64,000 nucleotides of DNA from CF-39 sp035651155. Lineage in GTDB: Bacteria; Chloroflexota; Limnocylindria; P2-11E. Shown here one piece after another: positions 33,980 through 42,718 of the stretch. Location of the stretch: positions 1 to 64,000 of the forward strand of contig DASRGG010000023.1 of assembly GCA_035651155.1 (NCBI GenBank). The letters are read 5' to 3'. The notes under the pieces are model-generated. The model worked only from the letters and a program-made list of their open reading frames with translations. It made no database searches and was not told where the DNA came from. The position numbers and the translations under genes were made by a program. Numbering within the stretch: the first letter of the stretch is position 1; each line of letters starts with the position of its first letter.

Positions 33980-35781
33980 GATCCGCCGCGCTGGTCATCG
34001 CCACGGTCGCCCTCGCGCTCGCGGCACGGCTGCCGAGCCTCGGTCAGCCCCTGCTCGAGGAGCACGGCTTCCGGCAGACCTGGACGGCGTACACCGCGCT
34101 CGTCTATCGCGACGCGGGCATCGACCTGCTGCATCCCCAGCTGCCGGTCTTCGGCCCGCCGTTCTTGCACCCACAGGAGTTCCCGCTGTTCCAGGCGTTC
34201 GCGGCGCTCCTCATGGACGCGGGCGTCGCGCCTGATCTCGCGATGCGCCTTACCGCGCTCGGGTGCTTCGCCGCGACCGCGGGCGCGCTCTTCGGGCTCG
34301 TGCGCTACGTCTCCGGCGTCCGCGCCGCGGCGATCGCGGTCCTCTTCTTCGTGGCCACGCCCTTTGGGCTGGTGTGGAGCCGCGCGTCGCTCATCGAGTA
34401 CCTCGCGACCGCGGGCACCGTGGCGTACCTCTGGATGGGCATCCGGTATCGCGACGATCGCTCGTGGCGCTCCTTCGCGTTCGCGCTGGCCGCGGGCGTC
34501 GTCGGTGTGCTGGTCAAGCCGACGACGGGCGTGTTCGGCGCGATCCCGCTCGCGCTCTATCGGTCGTGCCGCGACCGACGCGGCTGGCGTGCCTGGCTCC
34601 GCGATCGCCGCGATCCCCGGCTCGTCGTGCTCGGCCTCGCACCGACGGCCCTCGCCATCGCCTGGACGGCGATGGCGGACGTGTACTTCCGCGGAAAGCT
34701 CGCGACGCAGTTCCTCGCTCCGAGCAACCTGCGCGACTACTTCCTCGATCTGACGATCGGCCGGGGGAACGCCGACGCCTGGGGGCTCATCGCGCACGAG
34801 TTCGCCTTCTCGGTGGTCGGTCTGCCGTTCCTGCTCGTCCTCGCCGTCGGCATGGTCGTGGCGTGGCGCGGGCACGCTCGGGCCTTCTGGGCCGGGATGG
34901 GCCTCGCGGTCGCCCTCGCGGTCCTCATCTTCTACGGCGGGTATCGCCGCCACGACTATTACCAAGCCGCGATCTCGCCGCAGATCGCGGCGTTCATCGG
35001 GGTCGGCGGCGCATGGCTCCTCGCGCGAACGCTGTCCTATCGCCGCTGGGCGGCGGTCACGCTCGGCGTGGCGGCGATCGGGTCGCTCGGTCTCGTGTAC
35101 CTGATGGAGGCGGATCGGTGGCAGCGCATCTACGTACCGGTCGCCGACCCCGAAGGTGCGCTCGCGCCGGCGCGAGAGCTCGCCGCCCTCAGCCGCCCCG
35201 ACGATCTCGTCGTCATGATCGGGCGCGGCTGGGACCCCGACGTCCTGTACTACGCGCGACGGCAGGGTCTGCTCCTCACGTACGAGAACGGCACCCCGCA
35301 GCTCTATCGCACGCTTCCGTCGCAGGGCTATCGGGTCTTCTTCAGCCTCGATCCGGCGCACGACGCGACGGACATCATGCGCTGGTGGACATGGAACGGC
35401 GCTGTCGGGCCGCGGACGTACGAGATCGGTGCCGATCCGCGGGCGCTCGCGCGATCCGCGATCCTGTCGACCGACGACGCCACGGCCTTCGACGCGGCCG
35501 CTTCGCGCGGGCGCCCACTGGCGGGCGCGCCGTCCGCGATCGCCTGTGACGGCCACGGCGTGACCGTGCCCGTCGATCCCTCGGGCACGTGGCTCCTCAC
35601 GAGCGCGCCCGCCGGGACGATCGTCTCGCTCGATCTCCTCGAAGGCCCGCTCCCGATTCGCCGCGTCTTCGTTCTCACACCGCAGTCGATGTACGGACGG
35701 TCGACCATCACGGCGAGCTGTTATGGACCGGGATCACTCAGCATCGAGCGCGTGGTGGCGGCGCCACCGCCGGCACGATGA
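33976..35781 (+). CDS. PMT/ArnT-like membrane glycosyltransferase, copy 2
   Basis: 601 residues from a GTG overlapping the previous TGA. It shares the paralogue's layout and motifs: EEHGFRQTWTAYTALVYRD, LPVFGPPFLHPQEFPLFQ, LVKPTTGVFGAIPLAL, and the C-terminal DDLVVMIGRGWDPDVLYYAR. The two copies differ in length by four residues, so they appear to be a recent tandem duplication with divergence of substrate or acceptor. Its stop overlaps the next start (ATGA). Confidence 0.75.
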   Translation: MRSAALVIATVALALAARLPSLGQPLLEEHGFRQTWTAYTALVYRDAGIDLLHPQLPVFGPPFLHPQEFPLFQAFAALLMDAGVAPDLAMRLTALGCFAATAGALFGLVRYVSGVRAAAIAVLFFVATPFGLVWSRASLIEYLATAGTVAYLWMGIRYRDDRSWRSFAFALAAGVVGVLVKPTTGVFGAIPLALYRSCRDRRGWRAWLRDRRDPRLVVLGLAPTALAIAWTAMADVYFRGKLATQFLAPSNLRDYFLDLTIGRGNADAWGLIAHEFAFSVVGLPFLLVLAVGMVVAWRGHARAFWAGMGLAVALAVLIFYGGYRRHDYYQAAISPQIAAFIGVGGAWLLARTLSYRRWAAVTLGVAAIGSLGLVYLMEADRWQRIYVPVADPEGALAPARELAALSRPDDLVVMIGRGWDPDVLYYARRQGLLLTYENGTPQLYRTLPSQGYRVFFSLDPAHDATDIMRWWTWNGAVGPRTYEIGADPRALARSAILSTDDATAFDAAASRGRPLAGAPSAIACDGHGVTVPVDPSGTWLLTSAPAGTIVSLDLLEGPLPIRRVFVLTPQSMYGRSTITASCYGPGSLSIERVVAAPPPAR

Positions 35782-37007
35782 CCATCGACCGGGGCAGCGC
35801 CATCTGGCATGCTGCGGGCATCGACCTCGATCTCGTCGTCGTCGGCGGTGCGGGGCACGTGGGGCTGCCGCTCAGCCTCGCGTTCGCCTCGACCGGCATG
35901 CGCGTCGGCATCTACGACACCGACCGCTCCGCGCTCGCGCGCATCGCGCATGGCGAGGTGCCGTTCGCCGAGCGCGGCGCACCCGAGCTCCTCGGCGGGA
36001 TGCTCGCCGCCGATCGTCTCGTCTTCTCCTCCTCGCCGGACATGCTCGGCAAGACCGAGAGCGTCGTGGTCGTCATCGGCACGCCGATCGACGAGTTCCT
36101 CAATCCCCGCCTCGCCGCGATGCGCGAGGCGATCCGTGATCTCGCGCCGTACGTGCGGGACGGCGCGCTCGTCGTGCTGCGCAGCACGGTGTTCCCCGGG
36201 ACCACCGCCGTCGTCGCGGACGCGTTCGCCGATGCGGGGAAGACGGTGGACGTCGCGATGTGCCCGGAACGGATCGTCGAGGGACAGGCGCTCGAGGAGC
36301 TCCGGCATCTGCCGGAGATCATCGGCGCCGACACCGATCGCGCCGCCGAGCGCGCCGAGCGGCTCTTCACGCGCCTGCAGCCGCGCACGGTTCGCGTCTC
36401 GACGCGCGAGGCGGAGCTCGCGAAGCTCCTCACGAACACGTGGCGCTACATGAAGTTCGCGGTGGCGAACCAGTTCTTCATGCTCGCCCACCAGTCCGGC
36501 GTCGACTACACGAACGTGCTGCGGGCGATCAAGGAGGACTACCCGCGCGCCGCGGACCTGCCCGGCCCGGGCTTCGCCGCCGGACCGTGCCTCTTGAAGG
36601 ACACCATGCAGCTCGCGGCGTTCGCGCAGGACCACTTCCCGCTCGGGCACTCGGCGATGCAGATCAACGAGGGCCTGCCGGCGTACGTCGTCTCGGTCAT
36701 GGAGAAGCGCTTCCATCCGCTGCGCGGGAAGCGTGTCGGCATCCTGGGCATGGCCTTCAAGGCCGAGTCCGACGATCCGCGTGCCTCGCTCTCCTACAAG
36801 CTGCGGCGGCTGCTCCTCTGGGCCGGCGCGGATGTGCGCTGCACCGATCCGTACGTTCGCGACGAGGCGCTCGTGCCGCTGGACGAGGTGCTGGCGACGA
36901 GCGACATCCTCGTGCTCGGTGTCCCGCACCGCGCGTATCGCGACCTCGCGCTCGACGGAGAACATCTCGTCGACGTCTGGGGCGCGTCCGGCGCGATCCG
37001 CGTCTGA
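35778..37007 (+). CDS. Nucleotide-sugar dehydrogenase (UDP-Glc/ManNAc DH family)
   Basis: 409 residues. The NAD-binding motif GGAGHVGLPLS is at the N-terminus, the central dimerisation helix contains AELAKLLTNTWRYMKFAVANQF, and the catalytic cysteine lies in AAGPCLLKDT. The C-terminal domain carries GILGMAFKAESDDPR. The family oxidises C6 of a UDP- or GDP-hexose to the uronic acid in two NAD-dependent steps in the cytoplasm. The exact sugar cannot be read from the sequence. It should supply an acidic sugar to the glycan built by this cluster. Confidence 0.88.
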   Translation: MTIDRGSAIWHAAGIDLDLVVVGGAGHVGLPLSLAFASTGMRVGIYDTDRSALARIAHGEVPFAERGAPELLGGMLAADRLVFSSSPDMLGKTESVVVVIGTPIDEFLNPRLAAMREAIRDLAPYVRDGALVVLRSTVFPGTTAVVADAFADAGKTVDVAMCPERIVEGQALEELRHLPEIIGADTDRAAERAERLFTRLQPRTVRVSTREAELAKLLTNTWRYMKFAVANQFFMLAHQSGVDYTNVLRAIKEDYPRAADLPGPGFAAGPCLLKDTMQLAAFAQDHFPLGHSAMQINEGLPAYVVSVMEKRFHPLRGKRVGILGMAFKAESDDPRASLSYKLRRLLLWAGADVRCTDPYVRDEALVPLDEVLATSDILVLGVPHRAYRDLALDGEHLVDVWGASGAIRV

Positions 37008-38026
37008 TGCGGATCCTCGTCACCGGCGCGGGCGGCTTCATCGCCGGCTACCTCATCCCCGAGCTGCTCGCCGCCGGGCACGAGGTGATCGGCCTCGACA
37101 ACGAGAGCAAGTACGGACCCGTGCGCCGGTCGTTCGACACGCACCCCCGCTACACGGCGGTGCGCGGCGACGCGAGGGACGCGGAGCTCCTCGGCAAGCT
37201 CGCGCGGGACTGCGACCAGCTCGTCGCCGGCGCCGCGATGATCGGCGGCATCGCGTACTTCCACGACTTCGCGTACGACCTGCTCGCGGAGAACGAGCGC
37301 ATCAGCGCCGCGACGTTCGACGCCGCCATCGCGGCGCACCGGGATGGGCGCCTCTCGCGCATCGTGGTGATCTCCAGCTCGATGGTCTTCGAATCCGCGA
37401 CCGTGTTCCCGACGCCCGAGGGCGCGGAGAAGATCAGCCCGCCGCCACGCTCGACCTACGGGTTCCAGAAGCTCGCGACCGAATACTTCGCGCAGGGCGC
37501 GTACGAGCAGTACGGGCTTCCGTACACGATCGTCCGTCCCTTCAATTGCGTCGGCATCGGCGAGCGCCGCCCGCTGCGCGCCGCGGAGATGACCGCCGGC
37601 AACCGCCGGCAGGCGCTCTCGCACGTCGTGCCCGACCTCGTGCAGAAGGTCCTCGCGGGCCAGGACCCGCTTCACATCCTTGGGGATGGCTCGCAGGTCC
37701 GTCACTACACGTACGGCGGGGACATCGCGCGCGGCATCCGTCTCGCGATGGAGTCCGCCGCCGCGCTGAACGACGACTTCAACATCTCGACCGCCGAGGG
37801 CGTCACCGTGCGCGAACTCGCAGCGCGGATCTGGCGGAAGATCAGGGGCGACGTCCCGCTGCGCCTGGTGAGCGACCCCGCGTTCGAGCACGACGTGCGG
37901 CTGCGCGTCCCGGACGTGACGAAGGCGAAGCGCGTCCTCGGCTTCGAGGCCGCCACGAGCCTCGATCACGCGCTCGACGAGGTCATCGCGTGGCTGCGCG
38001 CCGAGACACCCGCCGGGGCTGCCTAG
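37007..38026 (+). CDS. NAD-dependent sugar epimerase/dehydratase (SDR)
   Basis: 339 residues. It begins MRILVTGAGGFIAGYLIPEL with the extended-SDR GxxGxxG nucleotide site. The catalytic set is a serine in VISSSMVFES and YGFQK for Tyr-x-x-x-Lys. HYTYGGDIARGI matches the C-terminal substrate region of NDP-sugar epimerases. The ATG overlaps the preceding TGA (TGATG). It is likely to modify the product of the dehydrogenase or a sibling sugar nucleotide. Confidence 0.87.
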   Translation: MRILVTGAGGFIAGYLIPELLAAGHEVIGLDNESKYGPVRRSFDTHPRYTAVRGDARDAELLGKLARDCDQLVAGAAMIGGIAYFHDFAYDLLAENERISAATFDAAIAAHRDGRLSRIVVISSSMVFESATVFPTPEGAEKISPPPRSTYGFQKLATEYFAQGAYEQYGLPYTIVRPFNCVGIGERRPLRAAEMTAGNRRQALSHVVPDLVQKVLAGQDPLHILGDGSQVRHYTYGGDIARGIRLAMESAAALNDDFNISTAEGVTVRELAARIWRKIRGDVPLRLVSDPAFEHDVRLRVPDVTKAKRVLGFEAATSLDHALDEVIAWLRAETPAGAA

Positions 38027-38027
38027 C

Positions 38028-38678
38028 GTGCGCGCCGACGAGGTCTACGCGCGGCGCTTCCCGGAGGCGGAGGCGCGCGCCAAGGACGCGCTCTGGCGCG
38101 AGATCGCGCGGTGGCTGCAGCGCTTCGTGCCGCGCGACGCCGTGGTGCTGGATCTCGCGTGCGACCGCGGCTACTTCATCCGCAACATCGCCGCGCGCGA
38201 GCGGTGGGCCACGGACCTGCGCGACATGCGCGCGGACGTGGGGGAGGACGTCCACTTCGTCCGCTCGGACGGTCTGCGGCTCGCGGAGATCCTCCCGCGC
38301 GCGGACTTCGACGTCGCGTTCACGAGCAACTACCTCGAGCACCTGCCGAGCGCGGACGCGGTCGTCGAGCAGCTGCGCGTGATGCGCGGGCTCCTGAAGC
38401 CCGGTGGCCGCGCGATCGTCCTCCAGCCGAACGTCGCGCTCGTCGGCGGCGTGTACTGGGACTTCATCGATCACAAGGTCGCCCTCACCGACCGCAGCCT
38501 GGTCGAGGCGGCGGAGCTCGCGGGGCTGCGCACGGAGCGCGTGATCCGGCGGTTCCTGCCGTACTCGACGAAGGGACGCCTGCCGCGAGCGCCCGCGCTC
38601 GTGCGCGCGTACCTCGCGTTCCCGCCCGCGTGGGCGCTGCTCGGAAAGCAGACGCTGTACGTCGGCACCCGCGAATGA
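38028..38678 (+). CDS. Class I SAM-dependent methyltransferase
   Basis: 216 residues from a GTG one base after the epimerase stop. The SAM-binding motif is VVLDLACDRGYFIRN, and motif IV is FDVAFTSNYLEHL with the usual methyltransferase-11 continuation (LKPGGRAIVLQPN). It probably methylates a sugar or lipid-linked intermediate of the glycan cluster; the acceptor is unknown. Confidence 0.85.
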   Translation: MRADEVYARRFPEAEARAKDALWREIARWLQRFVPRDAVVLDLACDRGYFIRNIAARERWATDLRDMRADVGEDVHFVRSDGLRLAEILPRADFDVAFTSNYLEHLPSADAVVEQLRVMRGLLKPGGRAIVLQPNVALVGGVYWDFIDHKVALTDRSLVEAAELAGLRTERVIRRFLPYSTKGRLPRAPALVRAYLAFPPAWALLGKQTLYVGTRE

Positions 38679-39391
38679 GCGTCGCGCCCGTCCTCAGCAT
38701 CGTGCTCCCCGTCTTCAACGAGGCCGACAGCATCACCCCGGTGCTGCGGGGACTCGTGGCGTCGGTGCGCACGCCGCACGAGATCCTCGTCGTCTATGAC
38801 TTCGACGAGGACACCACCGTGCCCGTCGTGCGCGGCCTCGCCGCCGAGCTGCCGCGCGTGCGCCTGCATCGCAACACCCGCGGTCGGGGCGTGCTGAACG
38901 CGATGCGGGCGGGGATCGAGGCGTCGCGCGGGGAGCTCGTGCTCATCTCGATGGCCGACGGCTCCGACGAGCCGGAGGTCGTCGATCGCATGGTCGCGCT
39001 AGCGAACGGCGGCGCCGACGTCGTCGCGGCGAGCCGCTACATGCGCGGCGGGCGCCAGATCGGCGGGCCGCGCCTGAAGACGCTCCTCAGCCGGCTCGCG
39101 GGCCTCTCGCTGCACCGGCTCGCGGGCCTCCCGATCCACGACGCGACGAGCAACTTCCGTCTGTACCGGCGCGCCTACCTCGAGAGCGTGCGCATCGAGA
39201 GCCGCTCGGGCTTCGAGCTCGCGCTCGAGCTCACGGTGAAGGCGCATCGCGCCGGTCGCCGCCTGGCGGAGGTGCCGACGACCTGGCGCGATCGCACCGC
39301 GGGGACGAGCCGGTTCGAGCTGCGGCGCTGGCTCCCGCAGTACCTGCGCTGGTACCTGCTCGCGTTCGGTCCGCGCGGTCTTCCGCGATGA
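38675..39391 (+). CDS. Family 2 glycosyltransferase, DPM1-like
   Basis: 238 residues, soluble. The GT-A fold begins LSIVLPVFNEADSITPVL, with nucleotide-sugar contacts in VVYDFDEDTT and a DG-type metal motif in SMADGSDEPEVV. The C-terminal region (VPTTWRDRTAGTSRFELRRW) matches dolichyl-phosphate-mannose synthase-like GT2 enzymes, which make polyprenyl-phosphate sugars. That would supply donors for the membrane transferases upstream in the cluster. Start overlaps the methyltransferase stop (ATGA). Confidence 0.87.
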   Translation: MSVAPVLSIVLPVFNEADSITPVLRGLVASVRTPHEILVVYDFDEDTTVPVVRGLAAELPRVRLHRNTRGRGVLNAMRAGIEASRGELVLISMADGSDEPEVVDRMVALANGGADVVAASRYMRGGRQIGGPRLKTLLSRLAGLSLHRLAGLPIHDATSNFRLYRRAYLESVRIESRSGFELALELTVKAHRAGRRLAEVPTTWRDRTAGTSRFELRRWLPQYLRWYLLAFGPRGLPR

Positions 39392-40563
39392 GCGAGCTCG
39401 AGCTGTCGATCGTCGTCCCGTGCCTCGACGAGGAGGCCACCGTCGGCGACGTGGTGGCGACGGGGATCGCCTCGCTCGCGCGTCTCGGCGTGCGCGGCGA
39501 GGTGGTCGTCGCGGACAACGGCTCAGCCGACCGCTCCCGCGAGGTCGCGCGCGCCGCCGGCGCGCGCGTCGTGGACGTGCCGACGCGCGGGTACGGCGCC
39601 GCGCTGCTCGCGGGCATCGGCGCCGCGCGCGGGACGTACGTGCTCATGGCCGACGCGGACGACTCGTACGACCTCGGCGCGATCGATCCCTTCGTGAGGG
39701 CGCTGCGCGCCGGGAACGACCTCGTGATGGGGGATCGCTTCGCCGGCGGCATCGAGCGCGGCGCGATGCCGGCGCTCCATCGGTACGTCGGCAATCCGGT
39801 GCTCTCGTTCGTGGCGCGGCTCTTCTTCGGCGGCAGCACGAGCGACTTCCACTGCGGCATGCGCGCGTTCCGGCGCGACGCGATCCTCGCCCTCGATCTG
39901 CGCACGACCGGGATGGAGTTCGCGAGCGAGATGGTGGTGAAGGCGCATCTCGCGCGCCTGCGCATCGCCGAGGTGCCGACCGTCCTGCGGCGGGATCGGC
40001 GTCCGCGCCGCCCGCACCTGCGGACCTGGCGCGACGGCTGGCGCCACCTGCGCTTCCTCCTGCTCTACAGCCCGCGCTGGCTCTTCCTGTACCCGGGCCT
40101 CGTCCTCATCGCGATCGGCACGCTCGTGGGCGCGCGGCTGCTCCTCGGTCCGTTCGCCGTCGGCCGGGTGAGCTTCGACGTCCACACCTTCGTCTACGCG
40201 GCCGCCGCGATCATCGTCGGCTTCCAGGCGGTGACGTTCGCGGTGTTCACAAAGGTCTTCGCGATCAGCGAGGGGCTCCTGCCGGACGATCCGCGCTTCG
40301 GCCGCCTCTTCCGCGTGGTCACGCTCGAGACCGGGCTCGCCGTCGGCTTCGCCCTCGTCGTCGTGGGCCTCGGCTGCGGCGTGCTCGCGCTCCGGGTCTG
40401 GTCCGAGGCGGGCTTCGGCTCGCTCGCGGACGAGTCGTCGACCACGCTCCGGCTCGCGATCGTCTCCGCGACGGCCCTCGCGCTCGGCTTCGAGACGGTG
40501 CTCGCGAGCTTCTTCCTCTCCGTGCTCGGCCTCAGGCGCCGCGGCGCCACGCCGCCGGCCTAG
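39388..40563 (+). CDS. Family 2 glycosyltransferase with C-terminal TM helices
   Basis: 391 residues. The GT2 domain (LSIVVPCLDEEATVGDVV; MADADDSYDLGAI with the DxD metal site; STSDFHCGMRAFRRDA) occupies about residues 1-225, followed by four TM helices. This layout is that of GtrB/DPM1-like enzymes that load a sugar on polyprenyl phosphate at the inner face of the membrane. Start overlaps the previous gene (ATGA). It ends the glycan cluster, followed directly by a short hairpin. Confidence 0.87.
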   Translation: MSELELSIVVPCLDEEATVGDVVATGIASLARLGVRGEVVVADNGSADRSREVARAAGARVVDVPTRGYGAALLAGIGAARGTYVLMADADDSYDLGAIDPFVRALRAGNDLVMGDRFAGGIERGAMPALHRYVGNPVLSFVARLFFGGSTSDFHCGMRAFRRDAILALDLRTTGMEFASEMVVKAHLARLRIAEVPTVLRRDRRPRRPHLRTWRDGWRHLRFLLLYSPRWLFLYPGLVLIAIGTLVGARLLLGPFAVGRVSFDVHTFVYAAAAIIVGFQAVTFAVFTKVFAISEGLLPDDPRFGRLFRVVTLETGLAVGFALVVVGLGCGVLALRVWSEAGFGSLADESSTTLRLAIVSATALALGFETVLASFFLSVLGLRRRGATPPA

Positions 40564-40569
40564 TGCATT

Positions 40570-40588
40570 TGGTGTAGCCGGAACACCA
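40570..40588 (+). terminator. Weak hairpin after the glycan cluster
   Basis: TGGTGT and ACACCA form a perfect six-pair stem with a seven-base loop seven bases after the last stop. No U-run follows, so termination would need Rho or another factor. Confidence 0.35.
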
Positions 40589-40657
40589 TGTCGCCCTGCC
40601 CCATGCGGATGGTCGGAGTGGGACTTCCTCGCCCCTGTTCGGTGGGCACGCGGGGCC

Positions 40658-40690
40658 TACCGTAGTCGGCGACTCGGGTGGTGGCCCGAG
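40658..40690 (+). promoter_or_regulatory. Candidate promoter and upstream hairpin of the riboswitch transcript
   Basis: TACCGT at 40658-40663 is a plausible -10 element that would start the RNA near 40671. The first transcribed bases would be CTCGGG-TGGTGG-CCCGAG (40673-40690), a perfect six-pair hairpin that abuts the 5' strand of the aptamer's P1 stem and could compete with it. Confidence 0.4.
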
Positions 40691-40775
40691 CCCAGCACGA
40701 AACGGCAAACCCGTCGCGAGGCGGGGACGCAAAGCCTCCGGACTCACCGAGTTAGCGGGGTTACCGAAGCGAGGG
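40691..40775 (+). ncRNA. Cyclic di-GMP class I riboswitch (GEMM-I)
   Basis: The conserved aptamer blocks occur in order: CACG, then GGCAAACC, a GNRA-type loop (GCGA) closing P2, GGGACGCAAAGCCTCCGG with the tetraloop receptor, a short P3 arm, and TAGCGGGGTTACCGA. The G before CAAACC that recognises c-di-GMP in the Vc2 structure is G rather than A, which favours c-di-GMP over cGAMP. P1 can pair GC and CCC (40691-40696) with GC and GGG (40769-40775). That GGG belongs to the ribosome site of the next gene, five bases before its ATG, so ligand binding should hide it and shut off translation. The off-switch direction is inferred from this pairing. Confidence 0.88.
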
Positions 40776-40779
40776 TGGG

Positions 40780-41925
40780 ATGGCACGTCTGGCATGGCTG
40801 GCCGCGCTCTCGGCGACGGCCGCGATCGCGATCCTCGTCGCGTTCCGCGGTCAGGCCGCCGCGCAGGACGGCGCGACCTGCACGCGGATCGATGGGTACC
40901 TCAGCTTCTGCCTCAACGTCCCCGCCACCGGCGCGCGCCGCGAAACGACGATTCCGCTCGTCTCCCTCCCAACAGCACGCGCGGACGTGCGCGTCGAAAC
41001 GACGGTCCCAGGGTCAGACGCCGCCGCCCTCACGGCCGACGTCGACCGCTCGGTCGAGCGCGTCGAAGCGCTCTTCCGGCACGCGTTCGACCCACGTCCG
41101 CGCGTCCTCCTCTTCGGCACGAGCGCGTCGTTCGCGACGGCCACGCGGGAGCTGTTCGGCTACTCGGCGGAGAACTCCGCGTACGTCGCGAGCACGTACG
41201 GCGGCATCTTCGACCGCGGCACGATGACCATCGCGCTCAACTGGAGCTCCGCCGGGAGCTCTCGCATGAGCGCCGCGATCGAGCACGAGCTCTCGCATCT
41301 GATGATCCGCGAGGTGACCGGCAACGCCGAGATCCCCGCCTGGCTCGACGAGGGCATCGCGACGGCCATCGAGCAGGACGCCGCCGCGAACGCGCCGTGG
41401 ACGCAGGACGACGTGCTCGCCGGTCGCGCGGTCGCGCAGACCGGCCTTGTGTCGCTCGCGGAGCTCGAGAGCGTGAGCGACTTCCACAGCGCCTACGCAC
41501 GCATCGGCCGTCCGCTCTACGGCTACGTCGCCGAGGCGGTGCGCGGGCTCGAAGCGCGCATCGGCTGGGACGGCGTCCTCGACCTGCTCCGCGCGGCGAA
41601 TGCGGGGGCGCACATCGACGCGGCCTACTACGCGCGCGCGGGCGAGAGCCTGGCGGCGGTGGAGGCGCGTCTTGGGCGACGAGGACCGGAGATCGCGGTG
41701 AGCTCGTTCGACGACAGTGGGAACGTGCGCTGGACGCTCCTGAGCGGCACGCCGGGCGCCGACATGATGGTGCGCATCGACGGCGGCCCGGGCTACCGCG
41801 TGACGTTCACGGTGCGGACCGACGCGCTCGGGATGTACCGCGGCTCCTTCGGATCGACGGCGGCGCCGGGCCTCTACACGGTGCGCGCCGCCGGGGCGGA
41901 GGCGACCTTCTCGACGGGCCGCTGA
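40780..41925 (+). CDS. Exported HExxH metalloprotease (peptidase MA-like)
   Basis: 381 residues. A signal peptide (AALSATAAIAILVAF...AAAQ) is followed by a gluzincin domain: HELSH at 169-173 and the third zinc ligand E191 in WLDEGIAT. A GTPGADMMVRIDGG segment and a C-terminal beta domain (YTVRAAGAEATF) complete it. Zinc peptidases of this kind cleave extracytoplasmic proteins. The direct control by a c-di-GMP riboswitch suggests it remodels surface proteins when the cell changes between sessile and free states. Substrate unknown. Confidence 0.8.
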   Translation: MARLAWLAALSATAAIAILVAFRGQAAAQDGATCTRIDGYLSFCLNVPATGARRETTIPLVSLPTARADVRVETTVPGSDAAALTADVDRSVERVEALFRHAFDPRPRVLLFGTSASFATATRELFGYSAENSAYVASTYGGIFDRGTMTIALNWSSAGSSRMSAAIEHELSHLMIREVTGNAEIPAWLDEGIATAIEQDAAANAPWTQDDVLAGRAVAQTGLVSLAELESVSDFHSAYARIGRPLYGYVAEAVRGLEARIGWDGVLDLLRAANAGAHIDAAYYARAGESLAAVEARLGRRGPEIAVSSFDDSGNVRWTLLSGTPGADMMVRIDGGPGYRVTFTVRTDALGMYRGSFGSTAAPGLYTVRAAGAEATFSTGR

Positions 41926-41944
41926 GACCCGCTCCGGCCTCGCC

Positions 41945-42640
41945 TCAGCGGTCGCGACGCAGGACGACGCAGCACCGGCCCTCGCCGGGCTCCAGCGAAG
42001 CGTCCACGCCGGTCAGCCCGCTCGCGCCGACCAGCCCCTCCATGAGCGAGAGGTTCAGGCCGCACACCAGGTCGCGGTGCTCGCTCGCGAGCGCGTCGTA
42101 CGGGCAGTTGCGCATCCGGATGGCGCCGGCCTCGCGATAGGGCTCGAATCCGTTCCTCGCGAGGACGCGCTCGGCGGCCGAGAGCGTGCGGTCGCGATCC
42201 GCGCGGGCGCCCGCAGCGTCGCGCACGTCCTGGCCGAGGCGCTCGCCCAACGATCGCGCGGCGTCGGCGATCGCGCGCGCGAGGGCACGCGAACCCGATC
42301 CCTCGATCGCGGTGGCGAGGAGGTGCGCGAGCTGCTCGTACCGTCGCTCGGGGAGCGTGATGGCGAGCTCCGTCCTGGCGCGTCGGTACACCTTCGACGG
42401 CCGGCCCGCTCCGGGGCCCGCCCGTCCCCTGAGGTGGCGGTAGGTTGCGTCGAGGAATCCCGCGGCGACGAGCTTGTCCAGGTGGAACGCCGCGAGGGCG
42501 CGGCCGATCCTCGCGCCGCGCGCGGCCTCGTCTCGACTGACGTCCCGACCGGCACGGGCGACCTGGTCGTACACGCGCCGGCGGACCGGGTCGGCGAGCA
42601 CGGCCGCCCGCTCGAGCTGCGCGTCGCGCTGCGATCTCAC
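41945..42640 (-). CDS. ArsR-type regulator with Fe-S cysteine motif (SufR/COG2345-like)
   Basis: 231 residues from a GTG six bases after a TACACT -10 element, consistent with a leaderless mRNA. The N-terminus is a winged helix (LADPVRRRVYDQVARAG; AFHLDKLVAAGFL). The C-terminal sensor has RNCPYDALASEHRDLVCGLN and GRCCVVL, the cysteine spacing of SufR-like proteins that bind a [4Fe-4S] cluster. It could sense Fe-S status or redox change. It is divergent from small membrane genes and a cupredoxin. Confidence 0.82.
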   Translation of the reverse strand: MRSQRDAQLERAAVLADPVRRRVYDQVARAGRDVSRDEAARGARIGRALAAFHLDKLVAAGFLDATYRHLRGRAGPGAGRPSKVYRRARTELAITLPERRYEQLAHLLATAIEGSGSRALARAIADAARSLGERLGQDVRDAAGARADRDRTLSAAERVLARNGFEPYREAGAIRMRNCPYDALASEHRDLVCGLNLSLMEGLVGASGLTGVDASLEPGEGRCCVVLRRDR

Positions 42641-42646
42641 CGGTGC

Positions 42647-42652
42647 AGTGTA
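42647..42652 (-). promoter_or_regulatory. -10 element of the SufR-like gene (leaderless)
   Basis: On the minus strand TACACT is followed by six bases and then the GTG start, so the expected transcription start coincides with the start codon. Confidence 0.5.
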
Positions 42653-42683
42653 TCTCTAACGCGAGCGGCGATTAGCGAAAGAA

Positions 42684-42710
42684 TTGACAGCGCCGCTCCG
42701 GCAGTCTAAA
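42684..42710 (+). promoter_or_regulatory. Promoter of the small membrane protein/cupredoxin operon
   Basis: A consensus -35 box TTGACA is followed by 15 bases and TCTAAA. The start point would fall about eight bases later, at the GTG of the next gene. Only 31 bp separate it from the divergent SufR-like promoter, so that regulator could control both. Confidence 0.6.
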
Positions 42711-42718
42711 ACAAGCGC

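Noticed and set aside
40564..40660. tRNA-like start (TGGTGTAGCC) after the glycan cluster
   Set aside because: No acceptor stem closure, no anticodon arm and no proper T-arm; the sequence forms only a simple six-pair hairpin.
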